From the NCBI RefSeq assembly GCF_001687365.1, contig NZ_LGLV01000015.1, positions 157,246 through 221,245 of the forward strand: DNA of 64,000 nt, written 5' to 3'. Below, one piece after another: positions 16,336-28,598 of this stretch. The notes under the pieces are model-generated. The model did no database searches, was not told the origin of the DNA, and saw only the letters and a list, made by a program, of their open reading frames with translations. Source of the stretch: Pararhizobium polonicum. GTDB taxonomy: Bacteria; Pseudomonadota; Alphaproteobacteria; Rhizobiales; Rhizobiaceae. A program made the position numbers and the translations under genes. The stretch's first letter is position 1. Each line of letters starts with the position of its first letter.

Positions 16336-16956
16336 ATGCATGCGCTCATCGTTGTCGCCCATCCGGATCCCAAATCACTCAGCCATAGCGTCGCCGCGCA
16401 TGTTGCCGATGGCGTCTCGCTGTCCGGCGCCGGTCATTCCGTTGAGATCGCCGACCTTGCGGCGGAAGGTTTCGATCCGAGATTCACCATGGCCGATCTG
16501 GCTCTCCATCGCCGGGAGGTGCCGGCTTCTGCCGATGTTGCCGCCGAGCAGGCGAGGATTGACCGCGCCGATGCCTTGGTGCTGGTTTTCCCCGTCTACT
16601 GGTGGTCCATGCCGGGGCTTCTCAAGGGATGGATCGACCGTGTCTTTTCCAATGGCTGGGCTTACGAGGAGGGCCCGGATATCAAGCCGGTGAAGAGGCT
16701 TCGCCACCTGCGGGTTCATCTCGTCGGTATCGGCGGCGCCAATGCGCAAACCTATGCGCGGCATGGCTATTCCAGCGCCATGAAGACCCAGATCGATCAC
16801 GGAATATTCGACTATTGCGGCGCATGTGTCGCGACCTCCACGTTGCTGCTTCCATCCGAAACGCTGGATGCACAGTTCCATCTGGATGCGGCGGTGGCTA
16901 TCGGCCGCAATCTTTTCGATGCACCCGGGGGATGCAAGGCAAGCGAGGCCGCATGA
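16336..16956 (+). CDS. Flavodoxin-fold NAD(P)H:quinone oxidoreductase (KefF/MdaB-like)
   Basis: A 206-residue protein that begins M-H-A-L-I-V-V-A-H-P-D-P-K-S, the start of the Flavodoxin_2 family with the FMN phosphate loop. Further signature is F-P-V-Y-W-W-S-M-P-G-L-L-K-G-W-I-D-R (about 95-112). It would reduce quinones by two electrons, avoiding semiquinone radicals, in the cytoplasm. AGGAG lies 10 bases before the ATG at 16336. The divergent TetR gene is its probable repressor. The efflux pump downstream is on the same strand but has its own SoxR-type promoter. Confidence 0.88.
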   Translation: MHALIVVAHPDPKSLSHSVAAHVADGVSLSGAGHSVEIADLAAEGFDPRFTMADLALHRREVPASADVAAEQARIDRADALVLVFPVYWWSMPGLLKGWIDRVFSNGWAYEEGPDIKPVKRLRHLRVHLVGIGGANAQTYARHGYSSAMKTQIDHGIFDYCGACVATSTLLLPSETLDAQFHLDAAVAIGRNLFDAPGGCKASEAA

Positions 16957-17003
16957 ACCGGCATGTCTCGAACCGTTAAAAATATGAAATCGTAAAATAG
17001 TGC

Positions 17004-17034
17004 TTTACCTCAACCGCGCTTGAGGTTGTAACAG
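17004..17034 (+). promoter_or_regulatory. SoxR-type promoter: 18-bp SoxR box in a 19-bp spacer
   Basis: CCTCAA-CCGCGC-TTGAGG (17008-17025) is a dyad with the outer arms of the SoxR box (CCTCAA...TTGAGG). It lies between a -35-like TTTACC (17004-17009) and a -10-like TAACAG (17029-17034), separated by exactly 19 bp. The over-long spacer is the hallmark of promoters activated by MerR/SoxR-type regulators. It is 28 bases before the efflux-pump start codon. Confidence 0.75.
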
Positions 17035-17061
17035 TCTCGCTTCCTCATTGGAGACGGAAGC

Positions 17062-18513
17062 ATGACGATTGAAAATACCCCCTCTATGGACGAGACAATG
17101 ACCGGCGGCGCGGAGCGGTCAGCCGGTTGGGGCGAATTGCTGCAGCCGCGTTACCTTGCCTCGATAATCACGCTTTGCCTTGGCGTTGCCCTGTTCGCCT
17201 TCAATGAGTTCTTCATCTCCACGGCCCTGCCGACGGCGGTGGAAGAGCTCGGTGGCGCCGCCCTCCTGTCCTGGGCCTTCACCCTTTATCTCGTCTTCGC
17301 GATTATCGGCGGTCTGGTGGCGGCCAATCTGAAACAGCGATTCGGCGCCAGGAATACGCTTCTCGCGGCCGCTACGGTGTTCGTCGCGGGCACCGTGCTG
17401 GCAACCTGCGCCACCGATATGATGCAGGTGCTGGGCGGGCGTCTGCTGCAGGGGGCGGGCGAGGGCATTGTCGCCGCGCTTTGCTATGCGCTGATCCCCG
17501 AGCTTTTCCCCTCCCGCCTGGTTCCGAAAGTTTTCGGTGCCGAAGCGATCGTCTGGGCCATGGCCGCCTTTTCCGGGCCGCTGGTTGCCGGCGGACTGAC
17601 GGAGCATTTTTCCTGGCGTGCTGCTTTCTTCGTCAGCATTCCCGCTGCGGCCATCTTCATCGCCCTTGTGCTCGCCATCGTTCCGCGCGGCGTTTCCGGC
17701 TCAGGGCAGGTGTCGCCCATCCCCTTTGCCCGGCTGGCCGCGGCCGGGGCCGGGATCCTGATGATTTCCCTGTCGGGTATCGCCGGCGGAGCAGCGTTCA
17801 TGGCCTCGTTGCTGGCGGGGGCTGCCGTGGTGCTTGTCGCGGTCGTCTGCCTCGACCGGCGTTCAGCCAATCCGGTCTTGCCCGGGGCTGCTTTCACCGT
17901 CCGCAAGGCACTGGGAACGGGGCTTTGGGTGATCCTGCTGATGCCGCTGGCGCAGGCGGCGGGATCGGTCTTCCTCGTCTATAGCCTGCAGCATCTCTGG
18001 AGGCTCGGGCCGACCGCGGCAGGGGCGCTCAGCGCGGTCATGGCGATCTCCTGGAGTCTGAGCGCCATCGGCGTTGCCACCCTGCGGTCGCTGGCATTGC
18101 GCAACCGGATCATGCTGATGGGCCCGGTTCTGCTCCTGGCGGGGCTTGCGGCCGTGATGATCGCAATCGCAACCGGCACGCTCTGGCTCGTGCTGCCCGG
18201 GCAGGTGATGATCGGCGCCGGCTTCGGCATCTCCTGGGGTACGCTCAGCCAGTTGATGATGGATGTGTCCACCGATGCGGAGCGCGACCGGACATCGGCC
18301 ATGCTGCCGACCCTGCAATCGGCCGGCTATGCCATCGGTGCCGCCGTCTTCGGCCTTGTCGCCAATATCATGGGGTTCGGCGCGGCCGCGTCCGAGGCGA
18401 CGATGCGCAATGCAATGCTGCTGGTGTTTGCAACCGGATGCGCGGTCGCCGCCACTGCGGTGCTGTTCGCCCTGAGAACGGCCCGTCTTGCCCGTACCGA
18501 GGCCAAATTCTAA
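17062..18513 (+). CDS. MFS multidrug efflux transporter (DHA2/EmrB-like)
   Basis: A 483-residue polytopic membrane protein with a short cytoplasmic N-terminus and about 12-14 hydrophobic segments beginning near residue 33 (I-I-T-L-C-L-G-V-A-L-F-A-F-N). The motif-A-like loop is degenerate (N-L-K-Q-R-F-G-A-R-N-T-L), and the G-R-L-L-Q-G-A-G-E-G motif C region is present. It would export drugs or redox-cycling compounds by proton antiport across the inner membrane. The SoxR-type promoter upstream predicts induction by redox-active compounds; no soxR gene is in the window. The ATG at 17062 has a GGAGACGGAAGC ribosome-binding region. Confidence 0.88.
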   Translation: MTIENTPSMDETMTGGAERSAGWGELLQPRYLASIITLCLGVALFAFNEFFISTALPTAVEELGGAALLSWAFTLYLVFAIIGGLVAANLKQRFGARNTLLAAATVFVAGTVLATCATDMMQVLGGRLLQGAGEGIVAALCYALIPELFPSRLVPKVFGAEAIVWAMAAFSGPLVAGGLTEHFSWRAAFFVSIPAAAIFIALVLAIVPRGVSGSGQVSPIPFARLAAAGAGILMISLSGIAGGAAFMASLLAGAAVVLVAVVCLDRRSANPVLPGAAFTVRKALGTGLWVILLMPLAQAAGSVFLVYSLQHLWRLGPTAAGALSAVMAISWSLSAIGVATLRSLALRNRIMLMGPVLLLAGLAAVMIAIATGTLWLVLPGQVMIGAGFGISWGTLSQLMMDVSTDAERDRTSAMLPTLQSAGYAIGAAVFGLVANIMGFGAAASEATMRNAMLLVFATGCAVAATAVLFALRTARLARTEAKF

Positions 18514-18686
18514 GTTTTCCGGATGACGGATGGGACGCGCTCACGGACGCCCCATCTGCTGACGCCGGTGCAGTTGCGCAATTCGGTCCAGCAACTTCGA
18601 AAGGTTACCGCTGGCGCCCGGCCTTCTAATCGTGGGCGATGCGCAATCGACGGGGTCGAACGGATAGGGACCGGGATATTGATCTT

Positions 18687-20660
18687 CTATTTTAAGATTG
18701 CGTCTCTGAGAAGCGGTTCGATCAGCGCTATTCCGGCAGGGCTCAAATGGTCGTCATCGATATAGAGCGCCTTTCCCCCGGTGCTCGTCCGGCACTGCTT
18801 TTCGTCGCATAGCAGTGTATGCGGATAAAGGACCTTTACCCCATCGATGGCACCGAGGCTTGCAAGAAACGATAGGACATCCTTTTGACGGGCGTCGAAT
18901 ATTGGCCGCTCAATCGGAAAGCGGTCATCCTCGCCGCGCATCAGCGCCTTCGTCATCTCCAGGGGAACGTTGAAGCCAGCTTCGGGAACGGGGGCGATGA
19001 TGACCACACGGCGCCCGGTTGCCCTGATGGTTTCGACCGTTTGTTTCAGCATGGCCTGGAAGACCTTGCGGTTCGTGCCGGGATCGCCATCACCCAGGGA
19101 ATTCAGGTGTTCCTGCGGTTCGTTCGCTGTCGGATGTCCCGTGTCGTAGACCGCCCAGCGTGCGTGCAGGATCACGGTGGTGATCGCATTCGGCCCGAGC
19201 AGCGTCGCCATGCGGGAAAAGCGCTCGACGCAGTCGTTGAAAAAGGGGACCGACAGACGTTCCAGATCGAGAAGAGGCGGGCAACCGCCGCGCGTCAGCA
19301 GGTGGCCTGCCATGCCGTTGGCCGACGCGATTGCCGCAAGCCCGCCGGCAAGGGCTTCAGAGTGGGAATCGCCCATCAGCAGGAACGTTTCCGGCGTATT
19401 CGGTTTGCCGATCGTGCAATCCATTCTTTCCGCGTTATCGGGCAGCGCCTGGGTGGTGTTGACGCAGATATTTGCCAGATTGACGCGCACCGGATTCGCG
19501 GCGACGAAATCTGTGGCTGCGGGCGGCAGGCGCCCCGGTAGCCCGTCGCCGTGCCTGATGATCTTGGTGACCAGAAGGCAGGCGAGAATGGCGGCCACTC
19601 CGAGCGCAATGACATGTGTCGCCGGCAGCCGCGCACCGCGCCGGCGCGCCGGCTGCTCGAGCAACGCATAGGACAGCACCGAGACGAGCGTCGCTGCCGC
19701 AAGGAGAGCGATCCTTTCCACAGGCCCGATGGCTGCGCCGTACCGGAAGATCGCGAAAGCGAGGAACGGCCAGTGCCAGAGATAGAGGGAATAGGATATC
19801 TTCCCGAAAAAGACGAATGGAGCCGTCGAAAGAACGTGGCCGGTCATCGTGCGTCCGGCTGTGTTGGCATGGATCACGAGCGCCGTTCCCAAACAGGGAA
19901 CGAATGCGGCAAGGCCTGGAAAATCGGTGGCATCGGTATAGACGGCAGCACTGATGAGGATGAGCGCCAGTCCGGTCAGGCTCTCCACTTCCGCAAGACG
20001 GGAATTTTTCAGCGGCGGAACGAGCCCCAGAGCCAGCGCCGCCCCGGTCATCAGTTCGAACGCACGGGAAGGCAACATATAGAACGACAGCGGGGGATTA
20101 TGGAAAAGCGAAACGGATGAAAACGCCAGAGATGCAAAAAAGAGCAGCAGGAAACCGGTCAGACGCGCACGCGGGAAGCGCAGGACGGCAAGCAGAAGAA
20201 AGGGTGCGACGATATAGAACTGTTCCTCCACACCGAGCGACCATGTATGCAGCAACGGCTGCGTGATCGCATCCGGTGCGAAATAATCGGCTTCCCTGTA
20301 AAAATAGATGTTCGAATAGGAGCCAATCGCCGCCATGGTGGCGCCAGCCAGCCGCCTGTAGTCCACGGGCGGAAACCAGAGCCATCCGCCGACCAGGCAC
20401 ACCACCAGCATGGCGAGGAGCGCGGGAAAAATGCGCAGCACCCGGCGCTTGTAGAACGAGAGAAGCGAAAACGTCCCTTGCGCGCCTTCCTCCAGGATGA
20501 TGGAGGAAATGAGAAACCCCGAAAGCACGAAGAACACATCGACGCCGACAAACCCTCCGCCGAGAAAGCCGAGGTTCGCGTGATAGATCATGACGCTCAA
20601 GACGGCGATTGCACGCAGGCCATCGATCTCGGGTCTGTATGCCAGTTTGCCTAACGCCAT
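18687..20660 (-). CDS. Acyltransferase 3 / SGNH fusion O-acetyltransferase (OafA/YrhL type)
   Basis: A 657-residue two-part protein. The N-terminal Acyltransferase_3 domain (about 1-345) opens with Y-R-P-E-I-D-G-L-R-A, has the F-F-V-L-S-G-F motif and about ten membrane segments. The C-terminal periplasmic SGNH domain has G-D-S-H (about residue 430) and a closing D-D-D-H-L-S block for the Asp/His pair. Such proteins O-acetylate LPS O-antigen, exopolysaccharide or peptidoglycan. The ATG at 20660 is used; a TTG at 20675 with GGAG ten bases upstream is an equally likely start and adds five residues. It lies downstream of carB on the same strand but has unrelated function. Confidence 0.88.
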   Translation of the reverse strand: MALGKLAYRPEIDGLRAIAVLSVMIYHANLGFLGGGFVGVDVFFVLSGFLISSIILEEGAQGTFSLLSFYKRRVLRIFPALLAMLVVCLVGGWLWFPPVDYRRLAGATMAAIGSYSNIYFYREADYFAPDAITQPLLHTWSLGVEEQFYIVAPFLLLAVLRFPRARLTGFLLLFFASLAFSSVSLFHNPPLSFYMLPSRAFELMTGAALALGLVPPLKNSRLAEVESLTGLALILISAAVYTDATDFPGLAAFVPCLGTALVIHANTAGRTMTGHVLSTAPFVFFGKISYSLYLWHWPFLAFAIFRYGAAIGPVERIALLAAATLVSVLSYALLEQPARRRGARLPATHVIALGVAAILACLLVTKIIRHGDGLPGRLPPAATDFVAANPVRVNLANICVNTTQALPDNAERMDCTIGKPNTPETFLLMGDSHSEALAGGLAAIASANGMAGHLLTRGGCPPLLDLERLSVPFFNDCVERFSRMATLLGPNAITTVILHARWAVYDTGHPTANEPQEHLNSLGDGDPGTNRKVFQAMLKQTVETIRATGRRVVIIAPVPEAGFNVPLEMTKALMRGEDDRFPIERPIFDARQKDVLSFLASLGAIDGVKVLYPHTLLCDEKQCRTSTGGKALYIDDDHLSPAGIALIEPLLRDAILK

Positions 20661-20744
20661 CGTGTCCGACCGCAATCTACATAAACTCCGCCAGGGCGGA
20701 CTGTGGGTCTGCGCGCCGGATCACCGATCCCATCGCCGATTGGC

Positions 20745-24230
<3,486 letters not shown>

Positions 24231-24259
24231 GGTCTCTATCCGCTTTTTCAGCTTGCGCG

Positions 24260-24294
24260 AAAAACCGGCCAGGGTGGGATATCACCGGCCGGGG
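24260..24294 (-). promoter_or_regulatory. Terminator-like hairpin in the carB leader (possible attenuator)
   Basis: Minus strand: CCGGCC (complement of 24285-24290), a 14-base loop, GGCCGG (24265-24270), then TTTTT (24260-24264). It lies 30 bases upstream of the carB start codon and has the form of an intrinsic terminator inside a 5' leader. A -10-like CTATAA lies upstream at about 24330-24335. Confidence 0.5.
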
Positions 24295-24455
24295 CGCGCA
24301 TGCTTGATCTTTTCAGGCTAGAAGCGGCTTATAGGGAAATGTGAGGGGGAGCGGAACCCCGAAAATGCAGGTTTCGACAGGAAAAGTGAAGACGGAAGCC
24401 TGTCGTGTTGCCGGTCATTTAGCCTTCACCTATTTGGTGCGGAGGGCTGACTGCT

Positions 24456-24608
24456 GTGTTCACACATGTCGAATATCCCTACCGCCTCTACCGCATTGAC
24501 GGGAATGGCGAAAACGGGCTGGACTGGGTGCCCGTGTCGCTGAGATCCCGCTGGTGGCCGCGATTACCGTTTCACTGTGGCAAAACATCAGTGCTGTCCG
24601 GAGCGTGA
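24456..24608 (+). CDS. Possible small hypothetical protein (50 aa)
   Basis: A GTG-initiated frame preceded by GGAGG ten bases upstream, ending in TGA at 24606. The product is aromatic- and arginine-rich (V-E-Y-P-Y-R-L-Y-R-I-D-G, then R-S-R-W-W-P-R-L). No family is recognised. It lies in an otherwise empty divergent spacer, and the GC-rich composition gives little coding evidence, so it may be chance. Confidence 0.25.
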   Translation: MFTHVEYPYRLYRIDGNGENGLDWVPVSLRSRWWPRLPFHCGKTSVLSGA

Positions 24609-24726
24609 ATTTTGCGGTGGCCCCAGATGGAGGGGGACGGGGACGACGATAGGGTGTAGGGTTTGCCCGGGTACGGGCTCCCTCGCTTGAAGAGGCAGCC
24701 GGCAAGTCCGGAACGGGCACGACCAC

Positions 24727-25800
24727 ATGATCAATTTTGAGAATCTCGAAGACGCGCGAATGCTTGCGCAGGCAATCGTCAATACGATCCACGATCCGCT
24801 TCTCGTTCTCGACAAGCGCTTCCACGTGCTGGCCGCCAGCCGCTCCTTTTATGAGACATTCAAGGTGAATGCCGAGGATACGTATGGCCAACTGCTCTAT
24901 ACGCTTGGCGATGGCCAATGGGACATACCGGCGCTGCGCCTGCTGCTGGAAACGATCATTCCGGCGCAGACCGCCATGAACGGTTTCGAGGTCGAGTATG
25001 ACTTTCCCGGTCTCGGCCAGAGAATCATGCTGCTGAACGCGCGGCAGGTGGTCTATGGCGAGGGTTCCGGTACGACGATCCTGCTCGCCTTCACCGATAT
25101 CAGCGCCCGCCGCGCGATCGAGCGCGAGAAGGACCTCCTGCATGAACGGACCGAGGAACTGCTGCGCCAGAAGGGCGTCCTGCTTCAGGAGATGCAGCAT
25201 CGTGTCGCCAACAGCCTGCAGATCATTGCCAGCATCCTGTTGCTGAAGGCTCGCGCGGTGACATCGGAGGAGACGCGCCGCGATCTGCAGGATGCGCATC
25301 AACGGGTGATGTCGGTTGCCGAGGTTCAGCGCCATCTTCACGTGACCGGCGGTATCGACCAGATCGAGGTCGGCTCCTATCTGTCGACGCTGTGCAGCAG
25401 CCTGGGCTCTTCGATGACGGGCGAGAGCCAGCCGATTGAGATCAAGGTGTCGGCTGAAATCGGCCGGATCGGTTCGGACCAGGCTGTCAGCCTCGGCCTC
25501 ATCGTCACCGAACTGGTCATCAACGCCATCAAATATGCTTTTCCTGCCCTCAATCCCGAAGCATCCATCGTCGTGTCCTACGACGTGAACGGCAGCAACT
25601 GGAAGCTCGTCGTTTCCGACAACGGCGTCGGAAAAGAGACCGTGCCGGACGCCAAGTCCGGCGGCGGACTGGGGACCGCCATCGTGCAGGCGCTGGTCAA
25701 GCAGCTTGACGCACAGATAGAAACGGTATCGGACGCAACCGGAACGGCCGTGTCGATCACGCATGCAACCTTCAGCGCGCGGTTGCCTGAAGCGGCTTAA
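24727..25800 (+). CDS. PAS-domain sensor histidine kinase, HisKA_2/HWE-like family
   Basis: A 357-residue soluble kinase. An N-terminal PAS domain (about 14-125) is followed by a short coiled coil (128-150) and the dimerization/phosphoacceptor motif E-M-Q-H158-R-V-A-N-S-L-Q of the HisKA_2 family. The ATPase domain carries the N box E-L-V-I-N266-A-I-K-Y, the G1 box S-D298-N-G-V-G and the G2-like G-G-G-L-G-T-A-I-V (312-320). No membrane segment is seen, so it senses a cytoplasmic signal. No response regulator is adjacent; in alphaproteobacteria this family often feeds the PhyR general stress pathway, which is only a family-level suggestion here. The ATG at 24727 overlaps a CACGACCACATG context without a strong ribosome-binding site. 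Confidence 0.88.
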   Translation: MINFENLEDARMLAQAIVNTIHDPLLVLDKRFHVLAASRSFYETFKVNAEDTYGQLLYTLGDGQWDIPALRLLLETIIPAQTAMNGFEVEYDFPGLGQRIMLLNARQVVYGEGSGTTILLAFTDISARRAIEREKDLLHERTEELLRQKGVLLQEMQHRVANSLQIIASILLLKARAVTSEETRRDLQDAHQRVMSVAEVQRHLHVTGGIDQIEVGSYLSTLCSSLGSSMTGESQPIEIKVSAEIGRIGSDQAVSLGLIVTELVINAIKYAFPALNPEASIVVSYDVNGSNWKLVVSDNGVGKETVPDAKSGGGLGTAIVQALVKQLDAQIETVSDATGTAVSITHATFSARLPEAA

Positions 25801-25831
25801 CGGTTCCGGTCATCTTCTGAACATGGTCGTC

Positions 25832-26290
25832 TTACGTATCGGCGACGGATGACTGCCGGCCGGTCACGCTGTCGATGTGGATGGTGAAAAAGACCGGTGC
25901 CATCGCCTTTTCACCGGTAGCGGCCGCGCCGGGCTTCAGGGCTCCCGGCTCCCACCAGCTTGCCCGTTTTTCCAGGAGGGACCAGGCGTGAAGCCGTTCA
26001 TCGTGCCATTGCGCGTCGTCCGGAAATTCTTCATATCGGCCCTCGACGACGACGCTTTGCCAGTCCTCGTTGTCCTTGATCTCGCCGACCTGGACGCAGA
26101 CGTTCGGGTTGGTCCTCAACCAGTCGATTTTCTGCCCCGGCATCGAAAAGCTGTAGAGGCTGGGAGATTCAAAAACATACTGGATCGGCACCACATAGGG
26201 CCGGTTGTCCCTGGCGCAGGCCAGGTGGGCGATATGGCCTCGCGACAGGACGTCGGCGCAGTTCTCGCTGCTCATGTCTTTCACGATCAT
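25832..26290 (-). CDS. Pyridoxamine-5'-phosphate-oxidase-related flavin-binding protein
   Basis: A 152-residue single-domain protein with the split-barrel fold pattern: M-S-S-E-N-C-A-D-V-L-S-R-G-H-I-A-H-L-A-C (about 6-25), P-Y-V-V-P-I-Q-Y-V-F and W-Q-S-V-V-V-E-G-R-Y. Such proteins bind FMN or F420/heme and are often annotated as nitroimidazole-resistance-like or general-stress proteins. No catalytic assignment is possible. The start at 26290 is preferred because GGAAGGA lies nine bases before it; the frame extends 11 codons further. It is convergent with the kinase gene and separate from the alcohol dehydrogenase upstream. Confidence 0.75.
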   Translation of the reverse strand: MIVKDMSSENCADVLSRGHIAHLACARDNRPYVVPIQYVFESPSLYSFSMPGQKIDWLRTNPNVCVQVGEIKDNEDWQSVVVEGRYEEFPDDAQWHDERLHAWSLLEKRASWWEPGALKPGAAATGEKAMAPVFFTIHIDSVTGRQSSVADT

Positions 26291-26405
26291 CGGATAGATT
26301 CCTTCCGGACATCGATTGCCCATCGACCATCATAGCACGCTTCGTGGCCCGGTTTCTTTAAATCGGGTGCCGGAAGACGGACGGCCGCAGGCTGAAGGCC
26401 GGATT

Positions 26406-27434
26406 TTACCGCGATGCTGCGACCACCAGCACCTTTACCTCTCCCGCCGCAGGCGGATTGCGGATCACCTCCGGCGCCTCCTCCAGCGTGATTGTTCGCG
26501 AGATCAGCTTCTCGACGTTGATCACGCCGGATGCCACCAGATCGGCCGCGCGGCGGTGGGTGAAGGGGTTGATGAAGGAGCCGAGCACGCGCAGCTCCCG
26601 GAAGAGAATATCGAACGGCTCGATGCGGACCGTCTCGCCCTGTGCCATGACACCGAGGATGACAACGGTGCCGCCGGCCTTGGCAAGCCGGGGTGCCTGT
26701 TCGACCGTTTCGGCAACGCCGGCACATTCGATCACCACATCGACACCGCCCGGAACGAGCCCGTCAGGCCCCGTGATCCGCGCGATGATATCGCTGGCGG
26801 AGGGATCGACGCTGGCCGTGGCGCCCAGTTCTTCTGCCAGCGTCCGCTTGGCTTGCTGCCTTGTGGAGAGAATGACGGTGGTGGCACCCGCCAGCCGTGC
26901 CAGCTGCACCGTCAAAAGCCCGATGACGCCGCCGCCGAGCACGACGACGGAGGAGCCGGCCTTGATCTGTGCCATGTCGATGCCGTGCAGGCAGCAGGCC
27001 AGCGGCTCGCAGAAGGCCCCGTGGTTCGGGTCGAGGCTGAGTGGAATCTCGAAGGCCTGCTTCTGCGGGACGATGACATAATCGGCGAAACCGCCGTCGC
27101 GGCTGATGCCGATGGCCTTCAGGTTGCGGCAGAGATTGGCGCGGCCCGCCTGGCATTGCGGGCATTGGCCGCAGGAAATGTTGGGATCGCCGGTGATCCG
27201 CGCGCCGAGCTTGAAGCCTTTGACGCCGCTGCCGATCGCCTCGACGATGCCGGAGAATTCGTGGCCGAGGGTGACCGGCGGCGTCGAGGGAAACTCGCCG
27301 TGCAGGAGATGGCGGTCGGTGCCGCAGATGCCGCAGGCCTCGACGCGGACCAGAAGATCGTCCGGCCCCGGAACGGGTTTTTCAACCTCGCGCACGAAAA
27401 GATTGCCGATCGATTCCAGACGCATGGCCTTCAT
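26406..27434 (-). CDS. Zinc-dependent alcohol/sorbitol dehydrogenase (MDR family)
   Basis: A 342-residue medium-chain dehydrogenase. The catalytic zinc site starts with C-G-I-C-G-T-D (about residues 34-40), followed by G-H-E-F-S-G and the structural zinc cluster C-G-Q-C-P-Q-C-Q-A-G-R-A-N-L-C (about 88-102). The NAD-binding motif is V-L-G-G-G-V-I-G-L. It oxidises a polyol or secondary alcohol; the family includes sorbitol, xylitol and threonine dehydrogenases, and the substrate is not predictable here. The ATG at 27434 has GGAGGAACGGTGAC upstream, an excellent start, so the 41 extra upstream codons are excluded. It has no co-directional neighbour within operon distance. Confidence 0.85.
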   Translation of the reverse strand: MKAMRLESIGNLFVREVEKPVPGPDDLLVRVEACGICGTDRHLLHGEFPSTPPVTLGHEFSGIVEAIGSGVKGFKLGARITGDPNISCGQCPQCQAGRANLCRNLKAIGISRDGGFADYVIVPQKQAFEIPLSLDPNHGAFCEPLACCLHGIDMAQIKAGSSVVVLGGGVIGLLTVQLARLAGATTVILSTRQQAKRTLAEELGATASVDPSASDIIARITGPDGLVPGGVDVVIECAGVAETVEQAPRLAKAGGTVVILGVMAQGETVRIEPFDILFRELRVLGSFINPFTHRRAADLVASGVINVEKLISRTITLEEAPEVIRNPPAAGEVKVLVVAASR

Positions 27435-27623
27435 GTCACCGTTCCTCCCAAAACAAGTACGGTCATAGTGGCATGCGCGATGGCCGGCTGCCAACGGCCG
27501 ATCCGCTCTTTTTGGGGGTGAAAAACTTTGTTGTTTTGACCTTGTACAAAATCGCAACTGGCGCGTTATATGGTCTGGAAACGATGAGACGGCCGCCAGA
27601 GGCCGGGACGGGGAGATTGCAGT

Positions 27624-28556
27624 ATGGAATGGAAGGGTCGCCGCCAGTCGGGCAATATCGAGGACGAACGCGGAGCCGGTCCGGTCCAGGGCGGCATGGG
27701 CGGCAATCCGTTCGGGCGCGGCGGCGGCTTCCGCCTTCCGACAGGCGGCGGTGGCCGTGGCGGTGGCATGAGCATCGGCACGATCATCTTCCTTGTCGTC
27801 ATCTATTTCGTGCTCAAGATGATGGGCATCGACATGCTGCAGATCATGGACGGCGGCCAGGTCAGTTCGCCGGGTGTCGAGCAGAGCCAGACGCGGTCAC
27901 CGCAGGGCTCGGCGCAGGAGGAAGAAACCAAGGCCTTCGTTGCCACGGTGCTGGCCGAAACCGAAGACACCTGGAACGGCATCTTCCAGGCGAGCGGCCA
28001 GACCTATGTCGAACCGAAACTCGTCCTCTTCCGTGACGGCATCAATTCCGCCTGCGGCATGGCATCCTCGGCCAGCGGCCCATTCTATTGCCCGGGCGAC
28101 CAGAAGGTCTATCTCGACATGGCCTTCTTCGACGAACTGGCGCAGCGCTTCGATGCGGCCGGCGATTTCGCCGAGGCCTACGTGATCGCCCACGAGGTCG
28201 GCCATCACGTGCAGAACCTGCTCGGTATCCTGCCGAAGGTGAACGCCCAGCGCCAGCGCATGAGCGAGGCCGATTCCAACCAGATGTCGGTGCGCGTCGA
28301 ACTGCAGGCGGATTGCTTCGCCGGTATCTGGGGCAAGTATACCCAGCAGAAGGGTCTGCTGGATCAGGGCGATCTCGAAGAGGCGCTGAATGCCGCCACC
28401 CAGATCGGCGACGACACGCTGCAGAAGCGCACCCAGGGTTACGTGGTTCCCGAGAGCTTCAACCACGGCACGTCGGCGCAGCGCTCGACCTGGTTCAAGC
28501 GCGGCTTCGACAGCGGCAAGCTGTCCGCCTGCGATACGTTCAACGGCAATATCTGA
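27624..28556 (+). CDS. Membrane-anchored zinc metallopeptidase, YpfJ/neutral zinc metallopeptidase family
   Basis: A 310-residue protein. A Gly/Arg-rich cytoplasmic N-terminus (residues 18-48) precedes a single membrane segment (about 50-66), and the remainder faces the periplasm. The zinc-binding motif is A-H190-E191-V-G-H194-H-V-Q; a downstream E-L-Q-A-D-C-F-A-G motif supplies the third ligand. The members are conserved but poorly characterised. Four cysteines suit periplasmic disulfides. An intrinsic terminator follows at 28563-28598, showing a monocistronic unit. Confidence 0.85.
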   Translation: MEWKGRRQSGNIEDERGAGPVQGGMGGNPFGRGGGFRLPTGGGGRGGGMSIGTIIFLVVIYFVLKMMGIDMLQIMDGGQVSSPGVEQSQTRSPQGSAQEEETKAFVATVLAETEDTWNGIFQASGQTYVEPKLVLFRDGINSACGMASSASGPFYCPGDQKVYLDMAFFDELAQRFDAAGDFAEAYVIAHEVGHHVQNLLGILPKVNAQRQRMSEADSNQMSVRVELQADCFAGIWGKYTQQKGLLDQGDLEEALNAATQIGDDTLQKRTQGYVVPESFNHGTSAQRSTWFKRGFDSGKLSACDTFNGNI

Positions 28557-28562
28557 CCGGCC

Positions 28563-28598
28563 GCCGGCGCACCTCGTTCCGGTGCGCCGGCTGTTTTC
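28563..28598 (+). terminator. Intrinsic terminator after the YpfJ-like gene
   Basis: Eleven-base stem GCCGGCGCACC (28563-28573) with GGTGCGCCGGC (28581-28591), then TGTTTTCT. It lies just past the stop codon. Confidence 0.85.

Larger units (their letters stand above)
24231..24726. other. Divergent intergenic region between carB and the sensor kinase
   Basis: The left part is the carB promoter and leader with its hairpin. The middle holds a possible 50-codon reading frame (24456-24608). The right part (24609-24726) is GC-rich, with a GGGCCC-type hairpin near 24665-24690. No recognisable operator for the kinase gene was found. Confidence 0.4.
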
